In this document: piece by piece, positions 61,703 to 64,000 of the stretch | Numbering within the stretch: the stretch's first letter is position 1 | Layout of the letters: each line of letters opens with the position of its first letter | Assembly (NCBI GenBank): GCA_030527825.1 | Contig: JAUNAC010000001.1 | Coordinates: 1,385,891 to 1,449,890, forward strand | Direction: 5' to 3' | Length of the DNA stretch: 64,000 nucleotides | DNA from: Lautropia sp. | Lineage (GTDB): Bacteria > Pseudomonadota > Gammaproteobacteria > Burkholderiales > Burkholderiaceae_E | The notes under the pieces: model-generated | The model's input: only the letters and a program-made list of their open reading frames with translations | Told to the model about the DNA's origin: nothing | Database searches by the model: none | Translations under genes and position numbers: made by a program

Positions 61703-62440
61703 ATGGACCGGATGATTTATCTGTCAATGACGGGAGCAAAGGCCCTGATGGAACGTCAGGATGCGTTGACTCACAATTTGGCCAACGCGTCCACAGACGG
61801 ATTTCGAGCGGACTTGTCGCTTGCCAGGGCAGTACCGATTCGTGAGAGAGGTACAGCAACCACCCGGGTGTTCAATGTGGAAACCACGGCTGGTTTCGAT
61901 GGTAAATCCGGTCCAATTCGCGAAACAGGCAACCCGCTGGATATTGCCATCCGGGATTCCGGATGGCTGGCGGTTCAGGCTGAGGACGGCACTGAGGCAT
62001 ACACCCGGGATGGAGGTTTGGTCGTGGATGAGCAGGGAAATATACGGACGCGGCGTGGTCAGACATTGCTGGGCGATGGTGGCCCGATCAGTGTGCCGGT
62101 CGGGGCAGACATCCAGATCGCAGATGATGGCAGTGTCATGGTCCGGGTTGGTCAGCAAAAGCCCAGTCAGGCGGGGCGAATCAAGCTGGTCGATCCGGAT
62201 TTGAAGGATATGAAAAAAGGTGATGATGGCTTGATGCGGATGAAGGATGGCAGTGATGTATCTGCATCCGATAGCGTTCGCATCGTGCAGGGGGCGCTGG
62301 AAGGCAGTAATGTCAATGTAGTCGAATCGATGGTCGGGATGATCGAGGTGTCCAGACAGTTCGAGATGCAGATGAAGTTGCTGCAATCGGCAGAAAGTAA
62401 CGATCAGCGAGCCAGTCAGATTCTGGCACTGCATAGTTGA
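61703..62440 (+). CDS. flgF: Flagellar proximal rod protein FlgF
   Basis: FlgF is a proximal rod subunit. The 245 residues contain MDRMIYLSMTGAKALMERQD, HNLANASTDGFRADLSLARA, the YTRDGGLVVDEQGNIRTRRG region and the C-terminal GSNVNVVESMVGMIEVSRQF. AAGGAGTG precedes ATG 61703. It lies in the usual order between flgE and flgG. Confidence 0.97.
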   Translation: MDRMIYLSMTGAKALMERQDALTHNLANASTDGFRADLSLARAVPIRERGTATTRVFNVETTAGFDGKSGPIRETGNPLDIAIRDSGWLAVQAEDGTEAYTRDGGLVVDEQGNIRTRRGQTLLGDGGPISVPVGADIQIADDGSVMVRVGQQKPSQAGRIKLVDPDLKDMKKGDDGLMRMKDGSDVSASDSVRIVQGALEGSNVNVVESMVGMIEVSRQFEMQMKLLQSAESNDQRASQILALHS

Positions 62441-62492
62441 TGGACATTACAGGTCATGTTGTACAAAGGTAGGCATGAGGAGGTTTTAGAAA

Positions 62493-63275
62493 ATGATTAG
62501 ATCATTGTGGATTGCAAAGACGGGCCTGGATGCGCAGCAGACCCAGATGGACGTGATATCCCATAACCTGGCAAACGTCAGCACCAATGGATACAAGCGC
62601 TCTCAGGCGGTCTTTGAGGATCTGATTTATCAGAACATGCGTCAGGTAGGGGCCCAGTCCTCTGCGGACACCCAGCTGCCCACCGGGTTGCAGCTTGGTA
62701 CCGGGGTCAGGCCGGTGGCGACTTCACGTCTGTTTACTCAGGGCAATTTGCAGCAGACCAGCAATAGCTTTGATCTGGCTATCAGCGGTCATGGGTTTTT
62801 TCAGTTGCAGATGCCTGATGGGACAACCGGCTATACCCGCGATGGCTCCTTTCATCCGGATGCTCAGGGACAACTGGTGAATTCCAACGGGGTGCCGCTG
62901 TCGCCCCCGATCAGCATTCCGCCGGGTACCAAGGAAGTGACCGTTGGCAATGATGGCACTGTTTCTGTTGCGGTAGCCGGTCAGGAGGGAGTCACCGAGA
63001 TTGGTCAGATCCAGCTGGCCATTTTCCAGAACGCAGCTGGTCTTGACCCTCAAGGGCAGAATGTCTTTAAGGAAAGTGATGCGTCGGGCTCCCCGACGTC
63101 TGCAACGCCTGGGGTCAATGGCGCGGGTATGCTGCAGCAGGGATATCTGGAGACATCCAACGTCAATGTCGTTGAAGAGCTGGTTTCGATGATTCAGACG
63201 CAGCGGGCGTATGAAATCAATTCGAAAGCCATTCAGACTTCTGATCAGATGCTGGCCAGAATTTCACAGCTTTAA
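62493..63275 (+). CDS. flgG: Flagellar distal rod protein FlgG
   Basis: FlgG forms the distal rod that passes the P and L rings. The 260 residues match the strongly conserved family: [76 protein letters not shown], and the C-terminal [27 protein letters not shown] lies upstream of ATG 62493. Confidence 0.98.
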   Translation: MIRSLWIAKTGLDAQQTQMDVISHNLANVSTNGYKRSQAVFEDLIYQNMRQVGAQSSADTQLPTGLQLGTGVRPVATSRLFTQGNLQQTSNSFDLAISGHGFFQLQMPDGTTGYTRDGSFHPDAQGQLVNSNGVPLSPPISIPPGTKEVTVGNDGTVSVAVAGQEGVTEIGQIQLAIFQNAAGLDPQGQNVFKESDASGSPTSATPGVNGAGMLQQGYLETSNVNVVEELVSMIQTQRAYEINSKAIQTSDQMLARISQL

Positions 63276-63306
63276 ACCGGACAAGACAACGGTGAAGGGG
63301 ATGGTC

Positions 63307-64000
63307 ATGCCTAGAATCTTGGCAGTTTGCATGAGAAGTGCATTCATGTGCATTCTGATGGGGACGGGCGCCTGTTCCTCGATTTTGCCGCCCGCGGCGA
63401 ATATCGAGACACCAATGGTTGATCATAATCGCCTGGCATCATTGCGTTCGGTGCCTCAGAAGGAGGCAAACGGGTCAATTTTCCAGGCCGGGGGTCAGCG
63501 CAACATGTTTGAGGACAGGCGCGCGCGGCAGCCCGGCGATATGCTCACTGTTTTGATACAGGAGCGGCTGGTAGCCAAACAGAGCTCAAACAGTGCGCTG
63601 GACCGCAAGGGAGGGGGGGCGGCCAAATTTGGTGCCATTCCTTTCCTGAAAGGGGAAAACCTGGGAAAACTTGGTCTGGATGCAACGACCAGCAACAGCT
63701 TCGAAGGCAAGGGAACTGCCGGCAATGAAAATCAGTTTGCCGGAACCATTACGGTGACGGTAGTGGAGGTGTTGCCGAACGGTAACCTGGTGGTGAGTGG
63801 TGAGAAGCAGGTTGGCATCAACCAGGGGGTGGAAACGCTGAAGTTTGCCGGGGTAGTCGATCCGCTGACGATCATGCCGGGCAATACCGTCAGCTCGACG
63901 CAAGTGGCGGATGCCCGTATGCAGGTACGGGATGGGGGTGATATTGATCACGTGCAGACTACCGGCTGGCTGACCCGGTTTTTCCTGTCCTTCATGCCTA
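63307..64000 (+). CDS. flgH: Flagellar L-ring protein FlgH, 3' end outside window
   Basis: FlgH is an outer-membrane lipoprotein that forms the L ring. ATG 63307 was preferred over ATG 63301 because AAGGGG lies at a normal distance. A signal sequence ends with the cysteine at 23 in MGTGACSS; the lipobox has T at -3, where Leu or Val is usual. The body shows MFEDRRARQPGDMLTVLIQE, FAGTITVTVVEVLPNGNLVV and VVDPLTIMPGNTVSSTQVAD. The window stops after 231 codons without a stop codon. FlgH is about 230 residues, so only a few codons should be missing. Confidence 0.96.
   Translation, partial: MPRILAVCMRSAFMCILMGTGACSSILPPAANIETPMVDHNRLASLRSVPQKEANGSIFQAGGQRNMFEDRRARQPGDMLTVLIQERLVAKQSSNSALDRKGGGAAKFGAIPFLKGENLGKLGLDATTSNSFEGKGTAGNENQFAGTITVTVVEVLPNGNLVVSGEKQVGINQGVETLKFAGVVDPLTIMPGNTVSSTQVADARMQVRDGGDIDHVQTTGWLTRFFLSFMP

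Overview
The window is a contiguous piece of a beta-proteobacterial chromosome, most likely order Burkholderiales. The evidence is the housekeeping order carB-greA-yhbY/rlmE-ftsH-folP-glmM, HrpA with the C-terminal DUF3418-type region, a classical two-domain ArgA, and a flagellar regulon with FlhDC as master regulator plus FlhF, FlhG-like, FliA and FlgM. I cannot name the genus. No insertion sequence, prophage, CRISPR array or plasmid function was seen.

1-10.6 kb: 3' two thirds of carB, a decayed glutathione S-transferase gene, a small helix-hairpin-helix protein and a gene-poor stretch (about 3.3-4.2 kb). Then come greA, yhbY, rlmE, ftsH, folP and glmM. 10.68-10.99 kb: three tRNA genes (Pro-UGG, Arg-UCU, His-GUG). 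11.2-27.7 kb: mixed metabolic and envelope genes: gabT, a MAPEG membrane protein, bioB, an orphan FecR-like protein, a DUF1439 protein, a MipA/OmpV protein, a REC-GGDEF-EAL protein, rpiA, yggX, argA, hrpA and a diguanylate cyclase.

27.7-64 kb: a near-complete flagellar island. fliF-G-H-I-J-K and fliL-M-N-O-P-Q-R run on the minus strand (basal body, C-ring, export gate), with fliE divergent. ycgR, fliT, fliS, fliD and two tandem flagellin genes (late genes) follow. Next are flhDC-motAB, flhB-flhA-flhF-flhG-like-fliA, flgN-flgM-flgA on the minus strand, and flgB to flgH on the plus strand, with flgH cut by the window end. Sigma-28-like promoters (TAAA-N15-GCCGATAA type) precede flgM, fliS and flagellin 1, with weaker matches at flagellin 2, fliD and motA. 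This fits the cascade FlhDC, then hook-basal body plus FliA/FlgM, then filament genes. c-di-GMP control is suggested by YcgR inside the island and two GGDEF proteins outside it.

Most notable points: the two flagellin genes encode identical proteins and share a 790-bp identical tract bordered by synonymous divergence (gene conversion signature). The FlhG-position protein has no P-loop. A strong terminator ends directly at the flhB start codon. The usual che genes are absent between motB and flhB. The FecR homologue lacks both the anti-sigma domain and a neighbouring sigma factor. The greA leader carries a GraL-like hairpin.
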